From Kamptonema sp. UHCC 0994 (lineage in GTDB: Bacteria; Cyanobacteriota; Cyanobacteriia; Cyanobacteriales; Microcoleaceae): a stretch of 64,000 nt of DNA. The notes beneath the pieces are model-generated. The model did not search any database. It saw nothing but the letters and a program-made list of their open reading frames with translations, and was not told the origin of the DNA. The DNA lies in assembly GCF_029167235.1 (NCBI RefSeq), contig NZ_JARFTR010000098.1:26551-90550 (forward strand). The letters run 5' to 3'. Positions 25,898-35,700 of the stretch are shown one piece after another (position 1 is the first letter of the stretch; every line of letters starts with the position of its first letter). A program made the position numbers and the translations under genes.

Positions 25898-28800
25898 ATG
25901 TCTGAAGAACAAGAAATTCAGCAAAGAGTTACAGGTTCAGAATACGCGGCTATATCTGCAACAGGTCATGCAAGTATTACTATAATTAATAATTACCATG
26001 ACCCAAAAGATACCTATGTCGCATCTGTTTCTACTAATGCTACAGATGAAATTCTCCCCTGTCCCTATCGCGGATTATTTCACTTTGACCATAATGATGC
26101 TGAATTTTTCTTTGGTCGTGAATTTTTTGTTACAGAACTCTTTAAGGCAACTCAAAACCTTAACTTTATTCCCGTTTTAGGTGCATCAGGGAGTGGAAAA
26201 TCTTCTGTAGTATTTGCGGGACTTGTGCCCAAGCTACAGCAAGAAGGCAATTGGAAATTTACTTACTTTCGTCCAGGGGTTATCCGCCAAGCAAAAAGTT
26301 ATATTGCTGATCCTTTTTATGCCTTAGCTCAAGCACTCGTCCCTCTTTACACACCAAATCTCAACGAGACTGCTCAACTTTGCCAAGCTAGTGAACTTGC
26401 GGATGGGTTTCGTAATGGCAAGATTCTCCTTTCTGACGTTATTCTTAAAATTCGACAAAATCACCCACATGATCGTGTGCTACTGATTGCCGATCAGTTT
26501 GAAGAACTTTATACTCTCTGTAATGAAGAAAACCGTCGCCGTTTTCTTGACCTATTATTAGACAGCATTCCCTCTCCTATTTCCCTGAATCAATCTACTC
26601 TTATAATTGTCGCAACAATGCGGGCGGACTTTTTGGGAAATGCTCTTTCCTATCGTCCTTTTGCCGATTTATTGCAAAATGCTGATATTAAACTAGGAGC
26701 AATGAATCGTGAGGAACTATCACAGGTGATTGAAAAACCTGCGGATAAATTAGGGGTAAAATTTGCCGATGGATTAGTAAAACGCATCCTTGATAGTATC
26801 GAAAATGAACCGGGAAATTTACCATTATTAGAGTTTGCTTTAACGGAGTTATGGGCAAAACGTAAGGGGAAAGAATTAACTCATGCTGCTTATGAGGAAA
26901 TTGGCGAGGTGCAAGGTGCTTTAACCACTTATGCTAATGCTCAATATCAACTATTGAATCCCTCTGAGCAAAAACAGGTACAACGTATTTTTATTCAATT
27001 AGTACGTCCTGGTGAGGGTGCAGAAGATACGCGGCGAATGGCATTGAAAGCAGAATTGGGCGATCAAAGTTGGTCATTAGTCAAACAACTTGCTGATGCT
27101 CGGTTAGTGGTGACAAGTCGTAATTCTGCAAGTATTGAGACTGTCGAAGTTGTCCATGAAGCACTGATTAAAAATTGGGGTCAACTGCGAGAATGGATGT
27201 CAGCAGACCGCGATTTTCGCTCTTGGCAAGAGCGTTTACGGGCGGCTGTGCAACAATGGCAAGAGGCGCAACAAGATGAGGGGGCATTGTTACGGGGTGT
27301 GCCATTAGGAGTGGCAGAAAGTTGGTTACAAAAGCGCTCAGATGAACTGAGTTTAGGAGAGCGAGAGTTTATTCAGAAGAGTGTAATACTTCGAGAACGG
27401 GAAAAACAACAAGAGAAACGCCTCAGACAGTCGATTATTTTCGGATTAAGCGCTGGCTTCATCGGTGCTTTGTGTCTGTTAGGGTGGCAAGGACAACAAA
27501 CAGAAATTAGAGACCTAGTTACATCATCACAATTACTTTTACAATCTAATAAAGAATTTGATGGTTTAATAGAAAGCTTAAGAGCTACACAGAAGTTTAA
27601 ACAAGCATTGTGGCCAACAACAATTGATAATCGAATTCAAGTTGTTACTACTTTGAGGCAGGCTGTTTATGATGTTCGAGAGTTCAATCGCCTAGAGAAA
27701 CATCAGGATGAAGTGACAAGTGTTAGCTTCAGCCGTGATGGTATTATTGCTTCATCTAGCCAGGATAAAACAATAAAATTATGGGATGAAAATGGTCACT
27801 TACTGAAAGATTTGACAGGACACACTGGTACTGTTTGGAATGTAAGCTTTAGCCGAGATGGTATAATTGCTTCTGCAAGTGACGATAAAACTATTAGATT
27901 ATGGAATCAAGATGGTACTGCGTTCAGAAATTTAAAACCTTTAAAACATAGCTCTCCAGTTTATGTAGTAAAATTCAGTCCCAATGGGAAAATAATTGCT
28001 TCATCTGGTAAAAATGGTGATCTTAATTTTTGGAATTTGGATGGTCAACGATTGAAAACTATTTCGGCTAAACAAGTTAATCAAGATCGAGTTTTGAGCA
28101 TGAGTTTTAAAGATAACAAAACCCTCGCCACTGGTGGTGATAAAAACACTGTCAAATTTTGGAGGAGCGAAAATGGTACATTCAAGGATGCAAAGTTACT
28201 AGGAACTCTTATAGGACATGACATAAAAGATCCTCAAGATAAAGATAAAGAAGAAAAATTCAGAGGAGTCTGGGGTGTGCATTTTAGCCTTGATGGAAAG
28301 ATGCTGGCTACAGGAGGCGGTGATGGTACTATTAAACTTTGGCGTAAAGAAGAGGTTTCTTCCCTTCCTTTTTCCGACGATTGGATCAAACGTCTAAATT
28401 TTAAGCTGGAGGCTAAGGAAAAGGATGTAAACAGTATGTGTCAAAACGAGGGAAAAGAACCTATAAGCAGAAACGGTGTTGCCATTAGTTGTCTCCAACA
28501 GTCTAAAGATTTTGTTAGAGGAGTAAGTTTTAGCCCTGATGACAAGATAATTGCAGCAGCTACTTCTGACAAAAGAGTTATACTTTGGGATATACCCAAC
28601 AAGACACATAAGACTCTTAAGGGACATGGAAATGGAGTATGGGGCATAAGTTTTAGCCCAGATGGTAAAATTATTGCTTCTGCTAGTGCTGACAATACAG
28701 TGAAATTATGGAACAAAGAGGAAACTCCGCAGGCTTTTGGAGGAAGTGATCAATCTATATGGGATATCAGTTTCAGTCCTGACAGTCAGATCATTGCTTC

Positions 28801-29803
28801 AGGTAGCAAGTGCAAAATTGTTAAACTGAGGGATACAAATAACAACTCAAAAAAAGAGTTCAGAGATCCTACGTTGAGTCAATTACCAGATGATCAATGT
28901 GATGGACGCACTAAGCTTAGCCATAACGGGCAGGTTAAGGGAGTAGCCTTCAGTCCTGATGGTAAAATGATTGCCTCTGCTAGTTGGGATTGCACTGTGA
29001 AATTGTGGCACTCTGATGGTCGCTTGATCAAAACTTTAATAGACCCTTCAATCAAATCTAAAGATAAAGAAAAATATTGCAGCAATCAGTCTAGTCATAT
29101 CGACTATGTTCAAGGTGTAGCCTTTAGTCCTGATGGTCAGATGATTGCTTCAGCAAGTTCTGACGAAAAAATAAAACTTTGGAATAAAGATGGTAGTTTG
29201 ATACATACTTTTACAGGTCATAAAGGTTCAGTTTATAGAGTTAGATTTAGTCCCGATGGAAAAACTTTAGCTTCGGCTAGTGCTGACAATACAGTTAAAC
29301 TTTGGAGTAATACAGGTCAATTGCTGAAAAATCTTAAGGATCATAAGAACAAAGTAAAAGATGTAAGTTTCAGCCCCGATGGTAAAATTATTGCCTCTGC
29401 TAGTGACGATCAGACAATCAAACTGTGGACTAAAGATGGTAAATTTATCAAAAATTTTTACGGACATTCAGGAGAAGTTCAGAGTATAAGTTTTAGCCCT
29501 GATGGTCAAATGATCGCTTCTGGTAGTATGGATCATACTATCAAGATTTGGAATCGGGATGGTATTTTGCTGAATACTATTAATGTAGAAGTAGGCCCTA
29601 TTTATTCAGTAAGTTTTAGTCCCGATCAGAAATACCTTGCTGCTGGCAGTGATGATGGTAAATTAAGATTATGGAAGATCGATCTCGATGAATTACAAAA
29701 AGAAGGTTGCGACAAGGTGCGGGTTTATTTGCACAACCCCAGCGCAAATGTTAGCGATAGTGACAGACATCTATGCGATGGTATCCCAACTGGAAAAAAT
29801 TAA
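25898..29803 (+). CDS. nSTAND NTPase with 14 WD40 repeats (NLR-like) and N-terminal amyloid-type motif
   Basis: A 1301-residue STAND protein. Residues 9-30 carry the motif shared with the upstream protein (YAAISATGHASIT at 16-28). The nSTAND NTPase begins at CPYRGLFHFDHNDAEFFFGR (55-74). Walker A is GASGSGKSS (about 95-103), Walker B is VLLIADQFEELY. A single hydrophobic segment lies at about 511-531 (FGLSAGFIGALCLLGW). From residue 602 there are 14 WD40 repeats (VSFSPDGKIIASAS..D.TVKLW), enough for two seven-bladed propellers. Such proteins act as ligand-triggered switches: WD40 repeats sense, the NTPase oligomerises, the N-terminal motif seeds the partner. A role in anti-phage defence or programmed cell death is likely by analogy but not shown here. 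Confidence 0.9.
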   Translation: MSEEQEIQQRVTGSEYAAISATGHASITIINNYHDPKDTYVASVSTNATDEILPCPYRGLFHFDHNDAEFFFGREFFVTELFKATQNLNFIPVLGASGSGKSSVVFAGLVPKLQQEGNWKFTYFRPGVIRQAKSYIADPFYALAQALVPLYTPNLNETAQLCQASELADGFRNGKILLSDVILKIRQNHPHDRVLLIADQFEELYTLCNEENRRRFLDLLLDSIPSPISLNQSTLIIVATMRADFLGNALSYRPFADLLQNADIKLGAMNREELSQVIEKPADKLGVKFADGLVKRILDSIENEPGNLPLLEFALTELWAKRKGKELTHAAYEEIGEVQGALTTYANAQYQLLNPSEQKQVQRIFIQLVRPGEGAEDTRRMALKAELGDQSWSLVKQLADARLVVTSRNSASIETVEVVHEALIKNWGQLREWMSADRDFRSWQERLRAAVQQWQEAQQDEGALLRGVPLGVAESWLQKRSDELSLGEREFIQKSVILREREKQQEKRLRQSIIFGLSAGFIGALCLLGWQGQQTEIRDLVTSSQLLLQSNKEFDGLIESLRATQKFKQALWPTTIDNRIQVVTTLRQAVYDVREFNRLEKHQDEVTSVSFSRDGIIASSSQDKTIKLWDENGHLLKDLTGHTGTVWNVSFSRDGIIASASDDKTIRLWNQDGTAFRNLKPLKHSSPVYVVKFSPNGKIIASSGKNGDLNFWNLDGQRLKTISAKQVNQDRVLSMSFKDNKTLATGGDKNTVKFWRSENGTFKDAKLLGTLIGHDIKDPQDKDKEEKFRGVWGVHFSLDGKMLATGGGDGTIKLWRKEEVSSLPFSDDWIKRLNFKLEAKEKDVNSMCQNEGKEPISRNGVAISCLQQSKDFVRGVSFSPDDKIIAAATSDKRVILWDIPNKTHKTLKGHGNGVWGISFSPDGKIIASASADNTVKLWNKEETPQAFGGSDQSIWDISFSPDSQIIASGSKCKIVKLRDTNNNSKKEFRDPTLSQLPDDQCDGRTKLSHNGQVKGVAFSPDGKMIASASWDCTVKLWHSDGRLIKTLIDPSIKSKDKEKYCSNQSSHIDYVQGVAFSPDGQMIASASSDEKIKLWNKDGSLIHTFTGHKGSVYRVRFSPDGKTLASASADNTVKLWSNTGQLLKNLKDHKNKVKDVSFSPDGKIIASASDDQTIKLWTKDGKFIKNFYGHSGEVQSISFSPDGQMIASGSMDHTIKIWNRDGILLNTINVEVGPIYSVSFSPDQKYLAAGSDDGKLRLWKIDLDELQKEGCDKVRVYLHNPSANVSDSDRHLCDGIPTGKN

Positions 29804-29852
29804 AAATAATACTTTCCTCTGCTATTTTCCACAATCTACATTTCTCCATCCC

Positions 29853-30218
29853 CTACTCACCCTCCCGGTGAACAGTATTCGGAGAAAAGGCCGGAGTACA
29901 AACCGCAATATACTCTGCCCCTTCACTTCCTGGCGTACTATAGCGCACCCATTCTCCACGATTAATAATAATTGCTTGACCCGCCATCACATCAAATATT
30001 CCCTCTTTCGTTTCCACCCTCAAACACCCTCGCAACACCACCGTATATTCATCAAATTCTGGTATTTGTCCCGGTTCGCTCCAACCACTAGGACTTTGCA
30101 TTTTCGCAATACTAATAGCACTCGTTTGCGAGTTCACATTCCCCACAAATTCCTCAATGATTTTCGGTGGAATGCCTACTGCATTTATTTGGGTTGGTGC
30201 GTTAATTAAAGTAGTCAT
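29853..30218 (-). CDS. Cupin-domain protein
   Basis: A 121-residue single-domain cupin. The conserved core is PEFDEYTVVLRGCLRVET followed by GIFDVMAGQAIIINRGEWVR, the two cupin motifs, and a C-terminal EYIAVCTPAFSP. The metal-binding residues are atypical: cupin motif 1 has Glu/Asp (EFDEY) instead of two histidines, so a metal enzyme is not certain. Similar small cupins are annotated as ethanolamine-utilisation-like or sugar-binding. It is convergent with the nSTAND gene, 49 bp apart, and has its own promoter region with a dispersed repeat behind it. Confidence 0.8.
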   Translation of the reverse strand: MTTLINAPTQINAVGIPPKIIEEFVGNVNSQTSAISIAKMQSPSGWSEPGQIPEFDEYTVVLRGCLRVETKEGIFDVMAGQAIIINRGEWVRYSTPGSEGAEYIAVCTPAFSPNTVHREGE

Positions 30219-30297
30219 TGATTTAATTGATAGTTAATAATACAATCTTACCACAAATTTGAGTTTATTCATCTTTGAATTCTTCAAGTCCGCGCAG

Positions 30298-30378
30298 GTA
30301 TTCGCTGAGCTTTTTGAAGTGTTTACACTAAGCTTGTCGAAGTGCGGACTTTGTTTGTATAGCCGCGATTTCCATCGC
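30298..30378. repeat. Partial copy of a CGGACTTTGTTTGTATAG dispersed repeat
   Basis: GTCCGCGCAGG and GCGGACTTTGTTTGTATAGC flank a short degenerate centre; the right part GTATAGCCGCGATTTCCATC matches the inner part of the element at 40365-40474. It fills the gap between the cupin gene and the receiver-kinase gene. Confidence 0.6.
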
Positions 30379-30386
30379 CCAAAGTT

Positions 30387-31520
30387 CTAATTACGAACAA
30401 TTGGCACAGTGAGAGTTACCGTTGTTTCCTGTTGATAGACACTCGTAATCGAGAACTCTCCTCCCGCCAATTCGACAATTTTCTTTGCAATTTTTAAGCC
30501 CATACCAATACCCTGTTGCTCATAACTTTTGCGTTCAAACTGCATGAATGCACCAACCTTAGCAATTTGTTCTTCTGTCATACCTCGCCCTAAATCATGT
30601 ACAGATAAATGCAGCATCTCCCCTACGACTTGACTACTAATTTTAATCGTTGTCTCTGGTAAGGAAAATTTCAGCGCATTATCAACTAATTCATAAATAA
30701 TCGCTGATAGATATCGCTCCGATATAGCGATTTCCGCTTCCTCAAGTGCAAATATGAGATCGTTACTACGATTGATACTCTCAGCATAGGATTTTAACCC
30801 AGCTTCAATGGTAGTAGCAGAAAATTTACTTCGCACAGATGCGATCTTTTCCGGCCGACTTGCGGATAATTCTAATTCTAAATAAATCAGGAATTTTTTC
30901 GTTAATTTTTCTAAGCGACGAGCCGATTGATCTGCCCATCCTAACATCTCACGGATTTCGGTAACATCCATCTCTTCGAGATCGTCCCCCAGCAACCCAA
31001 TCGTGCCTAAGATACCATTGAGAGGCGTATTCAATTCATGGGATAGACTAGAAGCTAAGTTACCACGCAGTTCATTAAGGTTGCTTTCTAAGAACTCAAT
31101 CGTATTTTCTTGGATGCGCGATAAGCTCTGGATGTTGTCATACTGTTGCTTAATTCTGAGCATTGAATGGACGCGGGCACGCATTTCAATCCCATTGACA
31201 GGTTTACTAATAAAGTCATCGGCACCGGCACTTAGACAATGGGCAAGGTCTGATTTTGAGTTTAATGCTGTCACCATAATAATTGGAACTGCTTGCCATT
31301 TTGACATGGCTTTAATGCGCCGACAAACTTCGATGCCGTCTATTCCTGGCATCATCACATCCAGCAAAATTAGATCGGGATTGAAGGTATCGAGGGATGC
31401 GATCGCATCTTGACCGCTAGCAGCGTAATGTAATTGATAATCCTGTTCTGATAACAGAGTTTCTAGTACATCAAAGTTATCAGGTTCATCATCAACAATT
31501 AAGATAGATAATTGGCTCAT
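30387..31520 (-). CDS. Receiver-histidine kinase (two-component), copy A
   Basis: A 377-residue soluble protein: receiver domain (1-125) with phospho-acceptor Asp54 (LILLDVMMPGIDG), then a coiled linker, HisKA with His161 in SLSHELNTPLNGI, and a HATPase domain (about 230-375; N box ELVDNALKFS, G box GIGMGLKIAKKIVE). The receiver is N-terminal, so phosphorylation from another kinase (perhaps the neighbouring giant hybrid kinase) could gate its own kinase. It is a near-duplicate in its receiver, but not in its kinase, of the gene just upstream at 31543-32652. The two are 22 bp apart and probably co-transcribed, copy B first. Confidence 0.92.
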   Translation of the reverse strand: MSQLSILIVDDEPDNFDVLETLLSEQDYQLHYAASGQDAIASLDTFNPDLILLDVMMPGIDGIEVCRRIKAMSKWQAVPIIMVTALNSKSDLAHCLSAGADDFISKPVNGIEMRARVHSMLRIKQQYDNIQSLSRIQENTIEFLESNLNELRGNLASSLSHELNTPLNGILGTIGLLGDDLEEMDVTEIREMLGWADQSARRLEKLTKKFLIYLELELSASRPEKIASVRSKFSATTIEAGLKSYAESINRSNDLIFALEEAEIAISERYLSAIIYELVDNALKFSLPETTIKISSQVVGEMLHLSVHDLGRGMTEEQIAKVGAFMQFERKSYEQQGIGMGLKIAKKIVELAGGEFSITSVYQQETTVTLTVPIVRN

Positions 31521-31542
31521 AAGAAGAAGGAAGAAGAAAGAT

Positions 31543-32652
31543 TTAGTTATCTAGGAGAGAAGGATTTAGGGTTGCTATATTTCCCAAAGTGATTTGAAAA
31601 ATGGCTCCTTGTGGTTGGTTGCTACTGACAGAAATTTCACCTCCATGTGCCTCAATGACCATTTTACAAAAAGCTAAACCCAAACCTATTTGAGATATCT
31701 CTGGCATCAAAGTTCCAATCTCGTATTTCTCAAAAATATTGTGCCGCAATTTATCGGGAACACCCTTTCCAAAGTCGATCACCTGGATTTTGGCATCGCC
31801 AGATGTCAGAAATTCTAGATTCACGATGATTTTACTATTAGATAGAGAAAACTTAATTGCATTCGAGAGGAGATTATCCAGCGTTCGATGTATCATGGTG
31901 GCATCAACAGAAACTTTCTTGGTAGGCGCTTCTGGTAATTGAGTGACCAGTGACAGATTTTTTTGAGCGGCGATCGCTTCAAAGTTTGATAAGACAGAAT
32001 GTATCAGATCGCAGAGATCGACCTCCGTGTAATTGAGACGAATTTTACCAGATTCGAGTAAAGAAATTTGCAATAAATCATCAATTAAAACCTGTAGTTC
32101 TTGTGCTGACGAGTAAATTCGAGTCAGTTTGCTTTGTTGTTTTTCTCTGGGATATTCTATGCTTTTTAGGAGTTCCAGGCCAAGTAAGATACCAGCCAGG
32201 GGATTGCGTAAATCATGGACTACCATTTTAACCATATCTTCCCGCAATTTGAGTAATGTTTGCAGGTGGTCATACTGGTGCTTAATTCGCAGCATAGAAA
32301 AAACTCTGGCACGCAGTTCAATCGCATTGACAGGTTTACTGATAAAGTCGTCGGCTCCGGCATTTAGACACTGGGCAAGGTCTGATTTTGAGTTTAATGC
32401 CGTCACCATCACGATCGGAACCGCTTGCCATTTTGACATAGCTTTGATTTGCCGACAAACTTCGATACCATCTATTCCTGGCATCATCACATCCAGCAAA
32501 ATCAGATCGGGATCGAATATGTCGAGAGATGCGATCGCCTCTTGACCGTTGGCGGCATAATACAATTGATAGTCTCGCTCGTTCAAGAGAGTTTCCAGCA
32601 CATCAAAGTTATCGGGTTCATCGTCAATGATTAAAACGGATGGTTTTTTCAT
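31543..32652 (-). CDS. Receiver-histidine kinase (two-component), copy B
   Basis: A 369-residue paralogue of the downstream gene. Receiver 1-125 with Asp54 in LILLDVMMPGIDG is almost identical to copy A. HisKA carries His146 in MVVHDLRNPLAGI, a different H-box class (HDLRNP), and the HATPase core (NLLSNAIKFS, GLGLAFCKMVIEAHGGE) is also divergent from copy A. So the two proteins likely read the same input phosphate but signal through different kinases. First gene of the pair; its start ATG (32652) is 53 bp from the stop of the giant hybrid kinase, with heptamer repeats between. Confidence 0.92.
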   Translation of the reverse strand: MKKPSVLIIDDEPDNFDVLETLLNERDYQLYYAANGQEAIASLDIFDPDLILLDVMMPGIDGIEVCRQIKAMSKWQAVPIVMVTALNSKSDLAQCLNAGADDFISKPVNAIELRARVFSMLRIKHQYDHLQTLLKLREDMVKMVVHDLRNPLAGILLGLELLKSIEYPREKQQSKLTRIYSSAQELQVLIDDLLQISLLESGKIRLNYTEVDLCDLIHSVLSNFEAIAAQKNLSLVTQLPEAPTKKVSVDATMIHRTLDNLLSNAIKFSLSNSKIIVNLEFLTSGDAKIQVIDFGKGVPDKLRHNIFEKYEIGTLMPEISQIGLGLAFCKMVIEAHGGEISVSSNQPQGAIFQITLGNIATLNPSLLDN

Positions 32653-32659
32653 GGGTTAT

Positions 32660-32717
32660 CAAGGAAGAAGGAAGAAGGAAGAAGGAAGAAGGAAATAGTT
32701 AACAGTTAACAGTTAAC
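32660..32717. repeat. Heptamer arrays (GAAGGAA, then TTAACAG)
   Basis: AAGGAAG units (32660-32693) and AGTTAAC units (32698-32717) fill the gap between two minus-strand kinase genes. The final Val-Asn-Cys and the stop codon of the 2466-residue kinase are encoded by the second array. Confidence 0.9.
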
Positions 32718-35700
32718 TGCATCTAAAAGCTCCTGAATGGTAGCTGCCAATTGTTTCAGTTTGACTGGTTTAGTCATATAATCATTTGCACCTGCTTCTA
32801 AACATTTTTCGCGATCGCCCGTCATCGCTAAGGCAGTTAGGGCAATAATCGGAATATTAACCAAGTTAGGATCGCGGCGAATCTGTCTCGTTGCCTCTAG
32901 GCCATCCATTCCCGGCATTTGAATATCCATTAAAATCAAGTTAGGCTGGTGAGTTGTAGCACAATCAATGGCTTCTTGACCATTTTTTGCTAACAGAATC
33001 CGATAGCCCTTTGCTCCCAAATAGCTGGAAAATGTAGTGATATTCGCTTCATTGTCTTCTGCTAGTAAGATTAAAGGAGATGTTAGCTGTTCGGGCTGGG
33101 TGGGTTCCATCGGAGTTGCACCTTGGGATTCTAGATCGGACGTTTGGCGAGGGCTTAATTCAGTTGCAGAGGAAGGCGCGATCGCACCATAGGGAAGGTC
33201 AATTGTAAAGCAACTTCCTACCCCTATTTTGCTAGTTAGCCCGACTTCGCCGCCGTGCAATTCGACAATGCGTTTCACTAAAGCTAAGCCTAAGCCTGTT
33301 CCTGCATATTGACGATTTAGAGCACTATCAATTTGGATAAAAGGCTGAAATAGTTTGTTAATGTTTTCTGGAGCAATACCAATGCCTGTATCAATGACAG
33401 CAATTCGCAGGTAGTTCCTCACTTCTACCCCCTCTAGCTGGGGTTTTATACCTAGTTCTGGCTCGAATGTCGTCTGGAATAAACTCACCTTGGCGATCCC
33501 TTGAAGGGAGGGAGGGGTGAGAACCGTTTCTCGCTGTTGACGGCTGACTTCTAGGGTGATGCGTCCTCCTTCTGGGGTGAATTTTACCGCGTTGTTGAGG
33601 AGGTTAATTAAGACTTGACGGATGCGGCGTTCATCAATCAATAAATCGGGCAGATTCAGTGGCAGTTTCATCTCTAACTGGATGCGTTTTTTGAGCGCCA
33701 GTTGTTTGATGAATGTCAGACTGGATTGACAGAGATAATTGAGAGAAACTGTAGTGTAATCCAGTTCCATTTGACCCGATTCAATCTTGGCTACATCTAA
33801 AATGTCGTTGATTAATTCTAGCAAGTGAGAGCCACTGCGATCGATGGTTTGTAAAGCTTTAATTTGTGGTTCGTTGACGATACCAAAGACTTGCTCTTGT
33901 AGCCCTTCACTCATACCTAAAATGGCATTGAGAGGGGTGCGGAGTTCGTGGCTCATGTTGGCAAGAAATTCGTCTTTAAGCCTTGTGGCGCGGATTAATT
34001 CTTCGTTGGAAATCGCGAGTTGGGCGTTCGTTTCAGTCAGTTGGGCTTCAGCCCGCTGACGTTCTATCAGTTCTTGCTCTAATTGCTTAAAAAGATTAGA
34101 CTGCTGAATGGCGATCGCTAATTGGTTAGCCGTTTGTTTAAGTAAGTTAATTTCCCAATCTTCCCACTGGCGCGGACGGTCGCATTGATGGGCAATTAGC
34201 AATCCCCAAAGGGTTTGATTTTGAATAATTGGCACTACCAGTTTAGCTCTTACCTGGATATCTGCGAGGAATTCAATCAAGCAGGGTAAGATTGACTGGT
34301 TTTCATCTTCGCGTAGGCGCTTCGCCGAGCCTTTGGCATCGGTGAGGACATATATTCTTCCCCGTACATAGCGATCGTAATTCGCTTCTGGGAAAACTTC
34401 TTCAGGAAAGACAATATCGAGAATTTTAGGCCAATTTGGCGAAACAGATTCGGCAATAGCAGCCCCCGTCCCTCCTGGAAACACGCGATAGACTAGCACT
34501 CGATCCGATCGCAAGACGTGATGGAGTTCTTGCACAGTCACATTGAGAATTTCCTCTAGATTCAGGGACGATCGCATCCGCTGGGTGATCGTGCTCAGCA
34601 AGCGTTCCTGTTCTGCCTGTTGTTGCAGCTTGAGTTCAGCTTGTTTGCGATCGCTGATATCCCGACATACACAAATTAATAATCCATTGTCTGTAATGGT
34701 CTTGGATACTCCCTCGGTAAAGGTAGAACCATCTTTACGGATGGCGATCGCCTCTCCTTGCCAAGCGCGATCGTTTTCTAGCATAGGGAAAACTTCCTGT
34801 TCTAAACGTTCTAATTCCTCTGGAGGATAGAAAGATTTCCAGGATTTACCTACAAGTTCTTCAGGATGTTGATAGCCAAACAGTTCTACATGGGATTGAT
34901 TTACATAGATGTATTTATCTCCTTGAATAATCCCAATGCCATCGATCGCCGCCTCAATTGCTGCTAGTTGCTGTATCATTGCTTGTTCGTTCTCTTTGCG
35001 ATCGGTAATGTCTTGGATCAGAGCAAGTATGTAGGTCGGAACGTTTGGCGAGCCTTCAGTCAAGTCGTCGTTGTTCGATAGGATAGAAGTAGAAAGGGCG
35101 ACAGTGCGTTTCTGTCCATCTTTACATTGGATTTGCCTTTCCTGAGCAATTAAGCTTTCTCCTTGTTGCATCTGTCTCAGGTTGGCGATCGCCTGTTCCT
35201 GAGCCCAAGCATCTGGGTATACACTTTGATACCATCCCAGACGGTTAATTTCTTCTAAGGTGTAGCCCGTAATCGCTTGCATTTGCTGATTCCAGACTGT
35301 AAAGCGAATAAAAGGAAATGTTTCTATTTCATGGAAAACGCATAGCCCTTCCACCATGCTTTCTAGAATTTGTTGACGGAAGTTATTTTCCTCTTGAATA
35401 GCGGCTTCGGCTTGTTTGCGATCGCTAATATCAAAGTTAACTCCAGTCATACTCTGGGGATTACCTTGGGCATCTCGCGCCACCACTCCATAAGCTTTAA
35501 TAAAGTGGATGCTGCCATCGGGATGCAACACCCGAAATTCGGTATCAAATTCTGCCTGTCCTAATACAGCTTGGCGGATTAATGTGTCGTTAGAGTTGCG
35601 GTCATCGGGATGTAGCCCGTTTACCCAAATGTCGTAGACCAAACGACTATCAGATGATTTAGTGACTCCATACAGTTCGTACATCCGCTCATCCCAAAGG

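Noticed and set aside
31003..31413. Frames on the plus strand over the receiver-kinases (also 32129-32545)
   Set aside because: Antisense shadows of conserved receiver domains, similar to each other only because the receivers are.
34080..34620. Second GAF of the giant kinase as a cyanobacteriochrome
   Set aside because: It lacks the Cys-His motif (has PCLIEFL) and the DXCF cysteine, so bilin binding is unlikely.
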